Positions 1 through 6,854 are shown, numbered from the stretch's first letter. The stretch is DNA of 9,925 nt from an uncultured Oscillospiraceae bacterium (GCA_900543295.1 UQQY01000078.1:1-9925); one strand, 5' to 3'. Made by a program: numbers and translations. Notes: a model not told the origin generated them from the sequence alone.

Positions 1-62
1 GGGCTCGAACCTGTGACCCTCTGCTTGTAAGGCAGATGCTCTCCCAGCTGAGCTATGCTCCC
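1..62 (-). tRNA. tRNA-Val (anticodon UAC), 3' end cut by the window edge
   Basis: Read on the minus strand from 62 to 1, this folds as a tRNA. It has a 5' acceptor strand GGGAGCA, a D-arm with GCTC/GAGC stems around AGCTGGGA, and an anticodon stem TCTGC/GCAGA enclosing the loop CTTACAA. The T-arm begins ACAGG-TTCGAGC. The anticodon TAC falls at plus-strand 27-29, which is exactly tRNA positions 34-36 when 62 is base 1, so it reads valine codons. The last 14 or so bases (rest of the T-stem, 3' acceptor strand, possible CCA) lie beyond the left edge. More tRNAs could follow there. Confidence 0.95.
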
Positions 63-107
63 ATCATTGCCATTCATTTGTTGCCGCATCTCTCAGCGAC
101 GAATGTT

Positions 108-136
108 ATTTTAACTCATGCAGGAGGAAAAGTCAA
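108..136 (-). promoter_or_regulatory. Sigma-A-type promoter of the tRNA-Val gene
   Basis: On the minus strand the -35 hexamer TTGACT (131-136) and the -10 hexamer TAAAAT (108-113) are separated by exactly 17 bases. Each differs from consensus at one position. Transcription would start near base 101, about 40 nt before the mature tRNA 5' end at 62, leaving a leader for RNase P to remove. Upstream of the -35, bases 138-178 are strongly AT-rich with A- and T-runs, which resembles an UP element as is common for stable-RNA promoters. The UP-element reading is inference. Confidence 0.85.
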
Positions 137-289
137 GCACTTTTTTCGATTTTTTAATTTTCTTTTCTCCTTTCTTTGATCGGACGACTCGCTTTTCTGT
201 ATTAAGGTCTTTGCCGTTATCCCGAAACGTATAACAAAACCGCTTGATTTACCTGCCGGCACATTCCGAAACGGATCATTTCAATACAT

Positions 290-329
290 AACAATACGGC
301 CGGTTCCGCATGGGGCCGGCCGTATTGTT
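290..329 (-). terminator. Probable intrinsic terminator of the export operon
   Basis: A perfect 14-bp inverted repeat (arms 290-303 and 316-329, outer half AACAATA, inner half CGGCCGG) encloses a 12-nt loop. It starts 11 nt beyond the stop codon of the heptad-repeat gene. On the minus strand the stem is followed by TTATGTATTG, a poor U-tract, so termination may be inefficient or need a factor. Alternatively the hairpin mainly protects the mRNA 3' end. The position directly after the last gene is the strongest argument for a terminator. Confidence 0.65.
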
Positions 330-340
330 TAAAAAGGAGT

Positions 341-2437
341 TTAATCCTCCTGCCCTTTCTTGGTATCCTCTGCTTTGATTGCTTCCGTACGGTAGATAAA
401 TTTCACCTGTCCGTCCATATCGCCGCCGATGCCGGAGAAAGATTTGTAATTCTTAGAGACGTCACAGGTTGCACGCAGTCTGGTCACAACACTGCCAAGC
501 TCGCCGCCAGCCGCCTCTACAATCCTTTGTACGCCCTGCTCATTGAAAGTCTTCAGTCCATCGGAAAGCTGCATAGCGCCGCTTTTCAACTGTGACACAC
601 CCTCTGTCAGCGCGCCGCTTCCATTTTTAAGCTGCATAACGCCCTGATAAAGCGTCTGCGACCCCTCTTTCAGGGATGCCGTACCACCGCTCAATCCCTT
701 TGTACCGGAAAGCAGCGCGTCTGATCCGTCTTTTGCCTGTGCAACACCCGCTGTATAAGCGGAAAGTCCGGTATAAAACTGGTTGATGCCGTCGAGCTGC
801 GCTTTGAGCGCAGTAACGCTGGACACACCGGTCTTTGCCTGTTCTACAGCGGCTTCTATCTTTGCTTTTACTTCATCCGACTGCATATTTTGATCGATTA
901 ACGTCTGAATCTGCTGCTCCGTGTTCTGGTCAATGGACGTCTGCACCTGCTCGGATGCCATCTGTGCGGAAACTGCGGCAGAAATCTGTGCCTGTACCTG
1001 CTCTGAAATCTGTCCTGCCTGTACGGCGGCCTCGTATTCTTCCGCAGTCATGTTAAGTCCGGCTGCTGAGAGCACCTGCCCGGTCACCTGCTTTTTAACG
1101 GCGGCCGTAACGCCTGTACGGATAGCGGATTCATTCTGCCTTACCGTCTCCGATACCTGTGTATACGCCGTTTGATATGCCGTCTGATAGATTGTCTCTT
1201 CATCAAGCGAGCTGACGACGCCATTTAACACATCCGCATAGTTTTCTATGGTCAGTTTCGGAGCAGTAACGCTTGCGGCGGCAAGCTGGGTGTCCGCCGC
1301 CGCCAGAATAGATTCAAAAATCTGTTCTGCACCGGCGTTTAAACTGTCGTTGTTTTGCACCAGTTCGCTGAGGCCGCCGGAGAGGGCCGCAGCGCCCGTA
1401 TACAGCTTTGAAGCCCCTGCGTCAAGCTGGGCGGAACCGTCTGCAAGCTGCTTTGCTCCGGCCGCAAGCTGATCGACGCCTGAAATCAGCTCTCCGGATT
1501 TGTCAAGCAGCTCGGAAAGGCCGCTGTACAGCCTGGAAGAGCCATCCAGAAGCTGGGCCATTGCATCATTCAGCTTGTTTAAAGAATCTTTTAAATCATC
1601 GAGCGAATCCGCGTCCGAAAGATCAATCGAGCTGAATACTTCATTTGTAGCAAGCGTCAGCGTAGTGGTCAGGCTGAAGTTCGTTACGTCTGCGCTGATC
1701 TCGATATAATCCGGAATTTTGAATGTATCGTCGGAAAGCGCAAGATTATCGGACAGTCTCGGAAAGGCGATACCGGCGACAATGGTGCGATCCCCGTCGT
1801 TTATCAGCTTGCCGTTTGTCACCGTGATATTGGAAAAATGGTCGTTGTCTAAAATTGTACCGGTCAGCATGGCGAACGGAACATAGATTTTTTCCTCTGC
1901 GCCGTCGATTTCCACCGTTTCGTACTGCGTGTTTTCGTAGTTGAAGCGAATGGTGACACGGCCGCTTTTTCCGGCAAGTTCCTCCGGCGAAATCGCCTTG
2001 CCGTCCAGCAGATACTGAACGGAGAGGTTAACCGGCAGTTCTTTATTCGTTATACCCTGATAATAAATATCGTTGCCCTGTGCATCCCATACCCTCATAT
2101 GATCGCCGTTCATGGTATAGGTCTCGTCGCCCTTAACGTTTTCCACGTCCGAAAGCTCAGAATAGTCCGCAATCGATTGGTTCTTTTCCCCGTTTTTGAT
2201 CCAATCGCTGACAATAACCTTTTCAACGGAGCCGTCCGCGCCCGCAATAACATAAACGGTTTCATCTTTATAAAGAGATGTCTCCGATGTATTTTGCACG
2301 CTGTCCGCATCAGCGGCGGATACAGGCACCGGATTTGCCCTTGCAGCGCCCGCAGAATAAGAAGCCGCGCCAACGCCGGTACACAGAACCGCAGCGCCTA
2401 AAACGGCGGACAGGATTTTTACAGTTTGTTTTTTCAT
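341..2437 (-). CDS. Secreted X-X-X-Leu-X-X-Gly heptad-repeat protein, partner of the MMPL exporter
   Basis: A 698-residue protein with an N-terminal signal sequence: Lys-rich start, hydrophobic stretch about 7-30, probable cleavage after an Ala near 34. Residues about 55-270 look like a beta-rich extracytoplasmic domain. Two blocks of Leu/Gly heptads follow (about 293-370 and 550-630), with units such as QLAAGAKQLADGSAQLDAG. Between them is a Gln/Ala/Glu-rich helical segment (about 410-545) likely to form coiled coil. There is no clear C-terminal membrane helix; the last 65 residues look soluble. The heptads are those of the YhgE/Pip-like family (TIGR03057-type repeats), whose members act in the envelope. 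The ATG overlaps the MMPL stop as ATGA, with GGAGGT upstream, so expression is coupled. I infer an accessory or extracytoplasmic partner of the exporter. Substrate and attachment are unknown. Confidence 0.85.
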   Translation of the reverse strand: MKKQTVKILSAVLGAAVLCTGVGAASYSAGAARANPVPVSAADADSVQNTSETSLYKDETVYVIAGADGSVEKVIVSDWIKNGEKNQSIADYSELSDVENVKGDETYTMNGDHMRVWDAQGNDIYYQGITNKELPVNLSVQYLLDGKAISPEELAGKSGRVTIRFNYENTQYETVEIDGAEEKIYVPFAMLTGTILDNDHFSNITVTNGKLINDGDRTIVAGIAFPRLSDNLALSDDTFKIPDYIEISADVTNFSLTTTLTLATNEVFSSIDLSDADSLDDLKDSLNKLNDAMAQLLDGSSRLYSGLSELLDKSGELISGVDQLAAGAKQLADGSAQLDAGASKLYTGAAALSGGLSELVQNNDSLNAGAEQIFESILAAADTQLAAASVTAPKLTIENYADVLNGVVSSLDEETIYQTAYQTAYTQVSETVRQNESAIRTGVTAAVKKQVTGQVLSAAGLNMTAEEYEAAVQAGQISEQVQAQISAAVSAQMASEQVQTSIDQNTEQQIQTLIDQNMQSDEVKAKIEAAVEQAKTGVSSVTALKAQLDGINQFYTGLSAYTAGVAQAKDGSDALLSGTKGLSGGTASLKEGSQTLYQGVMQLKNGSGALTEGVSQLKSGAMQLSDGLKTFNEQGVQRIVEAAGGELGSVVTRLRATCDVSKNYKSFSGIGGDMDGQVKFIYRTEAIKAEDTKKGQED

Positions 2438-4521
2438 TGTTTTACCTCCGCAGATTTCTTTGGCCTCATGCCGAATGTTGTGGCGCAGATCACGCGGTCA
2501 AGCAGCATGAACAGCGCCGGAAGCAGGAAAATGACGCAAAGCACGCTGATAACCGCACCGCGCGCCATCAGCATACACATGGAGCTGATAATGTCGATGT
2601 CAGAATAAAGCGCTACGCCGAACGTTGCGGCAAACAGTCCCATGCCGCTGACAATGATCGACGGAATAGACGTGGAAAGCGCTGTTCGCACTGCGTCGCG
2701 TTTACTCTTTCCACCGCAGCGCTCCGCCTTATAGCGCGTCGTCATCAAAATCGCATAGTCAACCGTCGCGCCAAGCTGAATGGTACTGATACAAATCGGC
2801 GCAATGAACGGCAGGGACTGGCCGAAATAGTGCGGCAGACCAAGGTTAATAAAGATGCCGAGCTCGATGACGCAGATCAAAATAAACGGCAGCGAGAAGC
2901 TTTTCTCAACCAGCGCGATAATCAGGAAAATGGCGATAATCGAAACCGCATTTACTACCTGAAAGTCGTGATCGGTGGTCTCAATCATATCCTTCATGCA
3001 GGGGGCCTCGCCGATCAGCATGCCGCCCTGATCGTACCTTTTCAGAATGGCGTTGAGCTCGTCGAGCTGACTGTTCACCTCGTCGCTTGCAACACGGTAT
3101 TCGGAATTGATCAGCATCAGTTCCCATTTATCGCTCTTTAGCACATCCGAAAGCGTATCCGGTATGATCTCCTCCGGTACAAGCGAACCGACGACTGATT
3201 CCATACTTAATACGTATTTGACGCCGTCCACCTGCTCCATCTCGTCAGTCATAGCTTTAACAGACTTCGGCGAAACAGAGGCGTCAAGCAGAACCATGTG
3301 CGTAGAAGCGACATCAAAATCCTCGCTGAGCTTTGAATTCGCAATTACATAGTCAATGTCCTGTGGCAGGCAGTTGCCGAGGTCATAATAAACCTCGCCG
3401 TTTGTCTTGCTGTAGCCGTAAAACGCAGGAACCACCAAAATGACAAGCAGGGCAAGAAATACGGGAAAAGCCTTCGTAATGCCTTTTGCGAATTTATCCA
3501 TCTTCGGCAGTATGGAGCGATGCATTGTTTTCCGAAGCGGCTTGTCGAGAATCAAGATCATGGACGGAAGCGTCGTAACACAGCCGATTACGCCGAGTAA
3601 AACGCCTTTCGCCATCACAAGCCCCAAATCGCGGCCAAGCGTAAAACTCATAAAGCACAGCGCGATAAATCCGGCAATCGTGGTAATCGAACTGCCGATT
3701 ACAGAAGTAAGCGTCTTGTGAATAGCGGCCGCCATTGCCTCCCTGTGATCCTCATAGCGCGGCCGTTCTTCATTGTAGCTGTGCCAGAGAAAGATGGAGT
3801 AATCCATGGTGACGGCTAGCTGCAAGACGGCGGAAAGCGCCTTGGTGATGTACGAAATTTCTCCCAAAAAGTAGTTCGTGCCCATATTGAGCAGAATAGA
3901 GATTCCAATGCTCGCCAAAAATACAAATGGTATGATCCAGTTATCCATGAACAGCATCATGGCGACGCAGGCCAGGATAACGGCGATTCCGACGTAAATC
4001 GGCTCTTCCTTTTCGCAGAGATCCTTTAAGTCCGTCACCAGCGCCGACATACCCGAAACAAAGCACTGCCTCCCCGCGATGGAACGGATAGAACGGATAG
4101 CGTCCATTGTATCATCCGACGAGGTAGAGGTATCAAAAAAGATCGCCATCATCGTGGCGTTGTCCGTATTGAACTCCTGATATATAGAGTCCGGCAGCAG
4201 CTCCATGGGAACCGATAGGTCTGCGATGGAATCATACCAGAGCACCGTCTCGACATGCTCCACCTTCTCAATCTCCGACTTTAGCTTCGCCACATCTTTT
4301 GGTTTCATATCCTCTACAATAACAAAGGAAAATGCGCCTTTTCCGAATTCATTCAAAAGCTCGTTCTGCCCGACGGCGGTATCAATATCCTGCGGCAGAT
4401 AGTCGAGCATATCATAATTGATTCGCGTCGCCATCATACCAAGCAGGGCCGGTATCATCAGAACGAGTGAGAGAATCAGAATCAGCACTCGGTGTTTCGC
4501 CACCGCTTTTCCGAATTTCAT
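2434..4521 (-). CDS. MMPL-family RND-type membrane exporter
   Basis: A 695-residue integral membrane protein of the MMPL/RND superfamily, built as two homologous halves. Each half has one membrane helix (about 11-30 and 350-368), a large external loop (about 31-173 and 370-520), then five membrane helices. The family's proton-relay motif is present in both: QLAVTMDYSIF with Asp240-Tyr241, and QLGATVDYAIL with Asp588-Tyr589. Such proteins use the proton motive force to export lipids, drugs or other hydrophobic compounds; the substrate cannot be read from sequence. I start at the ATG at 4521 because GGGAAAGGA lies upstream and the protein then begins KFGKAVAKHR, as is usual in the family. An in-frame ATG at 4569 would add 16 residues and overlap the DUF308 gene by 41 nt. 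It lacks a clear ribosome binding site. It is the middle gene of the operon, 7 nt after the DUF308 stop. Confidence 0.92.
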   Translation of the reverse strand: MKFGKAVAKHRVLILILSLVLMIPALLGMMATRINYDMLDYLPQDIDTAVGQNELLNEFGKGAFSFVIVEDMKPKDVAKLKSEIEKVEHVETVLWYDSIADLSVPMELLPDSIYQEFNTDNATMMAIFFDTSTSSDDTMDAIRSIRSIAGRQCFVSGMSALVTDLKDLCEKEEPIYVGIAVILACVAMMLFMDNWIIPFVFLASIGISILLNMGTNYFLGEISYITKALSAVLQLAVTMDYSIFLWHSYNEERPRYEDHREAMAAAIHKTLTSVIGSSITTIAGFIALCFMSFTLGRDLGLVMAKGVLLGVIGCVTTLPSMILILDKPLRKTMHRSILPKMDKFAKGITKAFPVFLALLVILVVPAFYGYSKTNGEVYYDLGNCLPQDIDYVIANSKLSEDFDVASTHMVLLDASVSPKSVKAMTDEMEQVDGVKYVLSMESVVGSLVPEEIIPDTLSDVLKSDKWELMLINSEYRVASDEVNSQLDELNAILKRYDQGGMLIGEAPCMKDMIETTDHDFQVVNAVSIIAIFLIIALVEKSFSLPFILICVIELGIFINLGLPHYFGQSLPFIAPICISTIQLGATVDYAILMTTRYKAERCGGKSKRDAVRTALSTSIPSIIVSGMGLFAATFGVALYSDIDIISSMCMLMARGAVISVLCVIFLLPALFMLLDRVICATTFGMRPKKSAEVKQ

Positions 4522-4528
4522 GATCTGA

Positions 4529-5125
4529 TCAATCCTTTCCCAATTCACTATAGTCGATTTCGATGACATCCGGATGCTGATTCCGAATGATTTTCACAAG
4601 CAGAAGAGCGACACAGAAGCTCAAAATCCCATCGCACAGCAGCGATATTCCCAACAGAGCCATGATAAACTGCATGCTCTCTGCCGGCCGTATCACAAGC
4701 AAAAGCCCCAATATGCCGGACAGAACCGCCAAGGAAAATATCAGCCACCATTTGCGGATGCCAAAGCGCCGTGCATCCAGCGCAATCTGAATTTTAAATA
4801 AACCGTCTGTCAGAATGAGAATACCGAGTACAATAAAGAGAAATGACATAGCGCGTCCAGGGACCGCCAAAAGAATCAGACCGATCAGCATGATCAACAT
4901 GCCAAACGCCAAATCGTACTGAAAAGCCAACCTATACAGATCCCTTGAAAAATAGCCGATCATTTTGATAGCGCCATACAGTACTAAAATGGCGCCAAGC
5001 ATCTGGCAGAGGGTGTACGCCGACATCTGTGGAAAAAGGATCAGCAGAATTCCCACGGCGCAGAAAACTGCCGACATAATGAAATATCCGATTTTCGCAG
5101 TTTGCATCGGTTTTACAGAACGCAT
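4529..5125 (-). CDS. DUF308/HdeD-like six-helix membrane protein
   Basis: A 198-residue protein with six predicted membrane helices (about 12-32, 38-58, 69-89, 92-112, 127-146, 151-175) and a short charged C-terminus (IRNQHPDVIEIDYSELGKD). A pattern close to L-G-x-x-L-L-x-D-G-x-x-x-x-x-x-A recurs three times (near 43-58, 100-116 and 158-174), which is the internal repeat of DUF308. The best-known DUF308 relative is HdeD, an acid-resistance membrane protein of E. coli. No molecular function is established for most members. The start at 5125 is set by AAAGGAGG nine bases upstream; a TTG ten codons earlier would place that site inside the gene. It is first in the operon with the MMPL exporter and heptad-repeat protein, so a role in envelope stress or in assembling the exporter is plausible but inferred. 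Confidence 0.85.
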   Translation of the reverse strand: MRSVKPMQTAKIGYFIMSAVFCAVGILLILFPQMSAYTLCQMLGAILVLYGAIKMIGYFSRDLYRLAFQYDLAFGMLIMLIGLILLAVPGRAMSFLFIVLGILILTDGLFKIQIALDARRFGIRKWWLIFSLAVLSGILGLLLVIRPAESMQFIMALLGISLLCDGILSFCVALLLVKIIRNQHPDVIEIDYSELGKD

Positions 5126-5160
5126 ACGTTCTCGCCTCCTTTCTCTTCCGAACAAAAATC

Positions 5161-5169
5161 ATTGTAGCA
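5161..5169 (-). promoter_or_regulatory. Candidate extended -10 promoter of the export operon
   Basis: On the minus strand TGCTACAAT forms an extended -10 element (TG-N-TACAAT, one mismatch to TATAAT). The -35 position 17 bases upstream (TGTAAT) is weak, as is tolerated by extended -10 promoters. Transcription would begin near 5154, giving a leader of about 30 nt that contains the AAAGGAGG site of the DUF308 gene. A promoter further upstream that transcribes the hairpin cluster cannot be excluded. Confidence 0.45.
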
Positions 5170-5190
5170 AGCGAGCCGGCAGAATTACAT

Positions 5191-5241
5191 AGACAAAAAA
5201 ACCACCGTGCCGCAAAAACAGATACCCATGCGTTTTTGTCT
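5191..5241. repeat. Inverted repeat IR1 (9-bp arms, 33-nt loop)
   Basis: Arms AGACAAAAA (5191-5199) and TTTTTGTCT (5233-5241) are exact complements. A competing 7-bp pairing, CAAAAAC (5213-5219) with GTTTTTG (5232-5238), uses part of the same right arm, so two alternative hairpins are possible. Function is unknown. The arms are AT-rich, so chance pairing is possible for this one alone. Confidence 0.5.
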
Positions 5242-5242
5242 G

Positions 5243-5276
5243 TTTTTTGGGCAGAGACGCGCCTTTGCCCAAAAAA
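5243..5276. repeat. Inverted repeat IR2 (11-bp arms, T6...A6)
   Basis: Arms TTTTTTGGGCA (5243-5253) and TGCCCAAAAAA (5266-5276) are exact complements around a 12-nt loop. Three further pairs (one of them G-U) can extend the stem inward. On both strands the U-run is on the 5' side and the A-run on the 3' side, the reverse of an intrinsic terminator, so I do not call it one. It may be an RNA structure or a protein-binding dyad. Confidence 0.65.
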
Positions 5277-5300
5277 TGTGCAGACGGAAAATTCTGCACA
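5271..5300 (-). terminator. Terminator-like hairpin reading leftward (IR3 plus T6)
   Basis: Arms TGTGCAGA (5277-5284) and TCTGCACA (5293-5300) are exact complements with an 8-nt loop. On the minus strand the stem is followed at once by T6 (5276-5271), the layout of an intrinsic terminator. No minus-strand gene is visible upstream of it. It could stop antisense transcription from the atp side, or act as a leader attenuator if the export operon has a promoter further upstream. The T6 is also one arm of the neighbouring IR2, so the two structures could interact. Confidence 0.55.
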
Positions 5301-5348
5301 AAAAACCGACAGAAAAACGATTTTAGCTATTGCGAAAAAACGGTTTTT
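5301..5348. repeat. Inverted repeat IR4 (8-bp arms, 32-nt loop)
   Basis: Arms AAAAACCG (5301-5308) and CGGTTTTT (5341-5348) are exact complements. The left arm begins on the base after IR3 ends. The right arm is also flanked by a smaller GAAAAA/TTTTTC pairing. No function is recognised. The short AT-rich arms could pair by chance, and its place in the series is what makes it notable. Confidence 0.45.
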
Positions 5349-5389
5349 CCTTTAAACTGATAGACAAGTCGTAGGAACGATTGCGCAGA

Positions 5390-5420
5390 TCGGCAGGCTT
5401 CTTTTGCCGTATTGTATAAT
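5390..5420 (+). promoter_or_regulatory. Candidate promoter of the atp operon
   Basis: A perfect -10 TATAAT lies at 5415-5420. The best -35 I can find is TCGGCA at 5390-5395 (four of six consensus bases) with a long 19-base spacer, so -35 recognition is weak and an activator or the AT-rich surroundings may matter. Transcription would start near 5427, giving a 5' leader of roughly 57 nt before the first gene at 5484. Confidence 0.6.
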
Positions 5421-5483
5421 ATATAGGAACAAGCTTTCCGGCCCGCACATGACCCATCGGCTGTTATATGGAAGGAGATGCAT

Positions 5484-5885
5484 ATGAAAACAGATAAGAC
5501 GGTGTTGCGTGAAACCGCATATATCGCGCTTGGCGTTCTGGTGCTGAGTCTGTTTATGGAAAGCGTTTTTTTAGTTGTGGGACGCTGGGACTCGGCAGTT
5601 TTAACCGGAAATCTGCTCGGCGCCGCAGCCGCCATCCTGAACTTTTTTCTGATGGGACTCACCGTGCAAAAGGCCGTAAGCGACGAGGCGGATACCGCCG
5701 CAAAACGGATGAAGGCCTCCCAGATGCTGCGCATGCTCCTATTGCTGCTTTTCGCCGTTATTGGAGCCGCCCTGCCGTATTTTCAGATTTTAGCCGTTCT
5801 GATTCCGCTGTTTTTTCCCCGCATCGTCATCTCCGTGCGCGGGATGATCCTCAATCGGAATTCGTCAGACAAAACGGCCGGCTGA
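5484..5885 (+). CDS. atpI: ATP synthase subunit I-like membrane protein (AtpI family)
   Basis: A 133-residue protein with four predicted membrane helices (about 12-32, 37-63, 81-98 and 100-118) and a polar connector (64-80). The segment GNLLGAAAAILNFFLMG in helix 2 resembles the ATP synthase I family (PF03899-type). AtpI proteins precede atpB in many bacterial atp operons and assist c-ring assembly or stability; they are not catalytic. The ATG at 5484 is preceded by AAGGAG (5472-5477) at six bases. The ATG at 5478 directly abuts that site and is unlikely. It is the first gene of the operon, 36 nt ahead of atpB. The family is poorly conserved, so the call rests on topology, the helix 2 motif and position. 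Confidence 0.8.
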   Translation: MKTDKTVLRETAYIALGVLVLSLFMESVFLVVGRWDSAVLTGNLLGAAAAILNFFLMGLTVQKAVSDEADTAAKRMKASQMLRMLLLLLFAVIGAALPYFQILAVLIPLFFPRIVISVRGMILNRNSSDKTAG

Positions 5886-5921
5886 CAACACCAGTCTGAT
5901 TTAAAGGAGGTGATTGTGCAA

Positions 5922-6854
5922 ATGCATAAAACCGCAAGGTTTCGCTTGATGGACGCGCTGTTTCTCTGTATAACGCTTCTTCCCATTGCTGCGGGCGTTG
6001 TGCTGTACATTCTGACGGAACCGCTTTCAGAGGGCATCACGGTAAGCGGAGCGCGGATCTTTTTTACGATCCCAATGCCATTGCAGGACTTGCCCATAAC
6101 GGAATCACAGGTAAATTCCTGGCTTGTGCTTGTGTCGATATTCGGTCTTTGCCTCTATCTGACGCACGGCGTCACAAAAATTCCGCAAAGCAAACGGCAG
6201 CTTGCTGCGGAATGGATTGTCGAAAAATCGCAGAGTTTTGTAAATGGCAACATGGGAGAACGCTTCGCAGGCTTTGCGCCGTTTATTGCAGCTATTATGG
6301 CGCTTTCCGCTTTCTCAAGCCTTTTAAGCCTGTTCGGGCTCTATCCCCCGACCTCCGACTTCAATATTGTAGCCGGCTGGGCCGTGCTTGTCTTTGTCCT
6401 GATCACACACTACAAGCTCAAGGGCGGTATGGGCAACTATTTAAAGGGCTTTGCCGAACCGATCCCAGTTTTTGCGCCCTTTAACGTCATCAGCGAGGTG
6501 GCAACGCCAATCTCCATGACGTTTCGTCACTACGGAAATATTCTTTCCGGTACGGTTATCTCCACGCTGGTAATGGCGGGATTGCAGGGGCTCTCTTCGC
6601 TGCTTCTTTCCTGGCTTCCCGGAATATTTGGAGACGTACCGTGGCTGCAAATCGGCATTCCGGCAGTGCTTTCCGTCTATTTCGACCTGTTCAGCGGCTG
6701 TTTGCAGGCTTTTATTTTCGCCATGCTGACCATGCTGAACATTTCCATGGGCTTCCCGGAAGAGGCCTTTGAAAAGCGACAAATGAAAAAAGAAAAATGC
6801 AAACAATCAAAATTGCCGCAACGCGGCATTCAGGAGGTAAATGAACATGACTGA
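5922..6854 (+). CDS. atpB: F-type ATP synthase subunit a
   Basis: A 310-residue polytopic protein forming the stator half-channels of Fo beside the c-ring. The signature helix reads EVATPISMTFRHYGNILSG (192-210). Arg202 corresponds to the essential arginine of E. coli subunit a (Arg210). Tyr204 stands where Phe is usual in the R-x-F-G-N motif. The PPTSDFN motif (142-148) is also present. A charged tail follows the last helix (about 280-310). An exceptional AAAGGAGGTGAT (5903-5914) precedes the gene. ATG at 5922 and GTG at 5916 (adding two residues) are both compatible with it, and I chose ATG. The gene's last 8 nt overlap atpE, and its 3' end carries a small hairpin and the atpE ribosome binding site. 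Confidence 0.96.
   Translation: MHKTARFRLMDALFLCITLLPIAAGVVLYILTEPLSEGITVSGARIFFTIPMPLQDLPITESQVNSWLVLVSIFGLCLYLTHGVTKIPQSKRQLAAEWIVEKSQSFVNGNMGERFAGFAPFIAAIMALSAFSSLLSLFGLYPPTSDFNIVAGWAVLVFVLITHYKLKGGMGNYLKGFAEPIPVFAPFNVISEVATPISMTFRHYGNILSGTVISTLVMAGLQGLSSLLLSWLPGIFGDVPWLQIGIPAVLSVYFDLFSGCLQAFIFAMLTMLNISMGFPEEAFEKRQMKKEKCKQSKLPQRGIQEVNEHD
6814..6837 (+). promoter_or_regulatory. Hairpin and strong ribosome binding site at the atpE start
   Basis: TGCCGC (6814-6819) and GCGGCA (6823-6828) pair perfectly around AAC. Three bases later comes AGGAGG (6832-6837), nine bases before the atpE ATG. The element lies inside the atpB tail. A structured region ahead of a strong site may help set the high c-subunit yield needed for a multimeric ring, as E. 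coli achieves with its atpE initiation region. That role here is inference. Confidence 0.5.

Larger units (their letters stand above)
5126..5483. other. Divergent intergenic control region between the export operon and the atp operon
   Basis: These 358 bases carry no gene I can support; short open frames here have no ribosome binding site. The region separates two divergently transcribed operons. It holds an extended -10 for the leftward operon (5161-5169), the -10 for atp (5415-5420), and four inverted repeats in direct succession between 5191 and 5348. It is rich in A6/T6 runs with GC-capped arms. The atp leader from about 5427 to 5483 shows no obvious strong hairpin or riboswitch I recognise. 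Confidence 0.8.

Noticed and set aside
222..273. Short direct repeat CCGAAACG at 222-229 and 266-273
   Set aside because: Eight bases, only two copies, with no nearby promoter or gene start to give it a role; consistent with chance.
1..340. The tRNA gene as an attachment site for an integrated element
   Set aside because: No integrase, direct repeat of the tRNA end or foreign-looking gene is present. Both neighbouring operons look like normal chromosomal genes.
2278..3141. A 287-codon open frame on the plus strand opposite the repeat-protein/MMPL junction
   Set aside because: It spans the antisense of two well-supported genes, has very biased Arg/His/Asn/Gln content typical of a shadow frame, no recognisable domain and no convincing ribosome binding site.
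4522..4569. Longer MMPL start at 4569
   Set aside because: It would overlap the DUF308 gene by 41 nt and has no clear ribosome binding site, whereas the ATG at 4521 has GGGAAAGGA upstream and gives the usual family N-terminus.
5243..5276. IR2 as an intrinsic terminator
   Set aside because: The U-run precedes the stem and the A-run follows it on both strands, the reverse of a terminator, so it is listed only as an inverted repeat.
5327..5734. A 135-codon minus-strand open frame overlapping the atpI-like gene and the intergenic region
   Set aside because: It is antisense to the atpI-like gene, low-complexity Ser/Arg/Ala-rich, and lacks a recognisable motif. The plus-strand gene has helices, a family motif and a good ribosome binding site.
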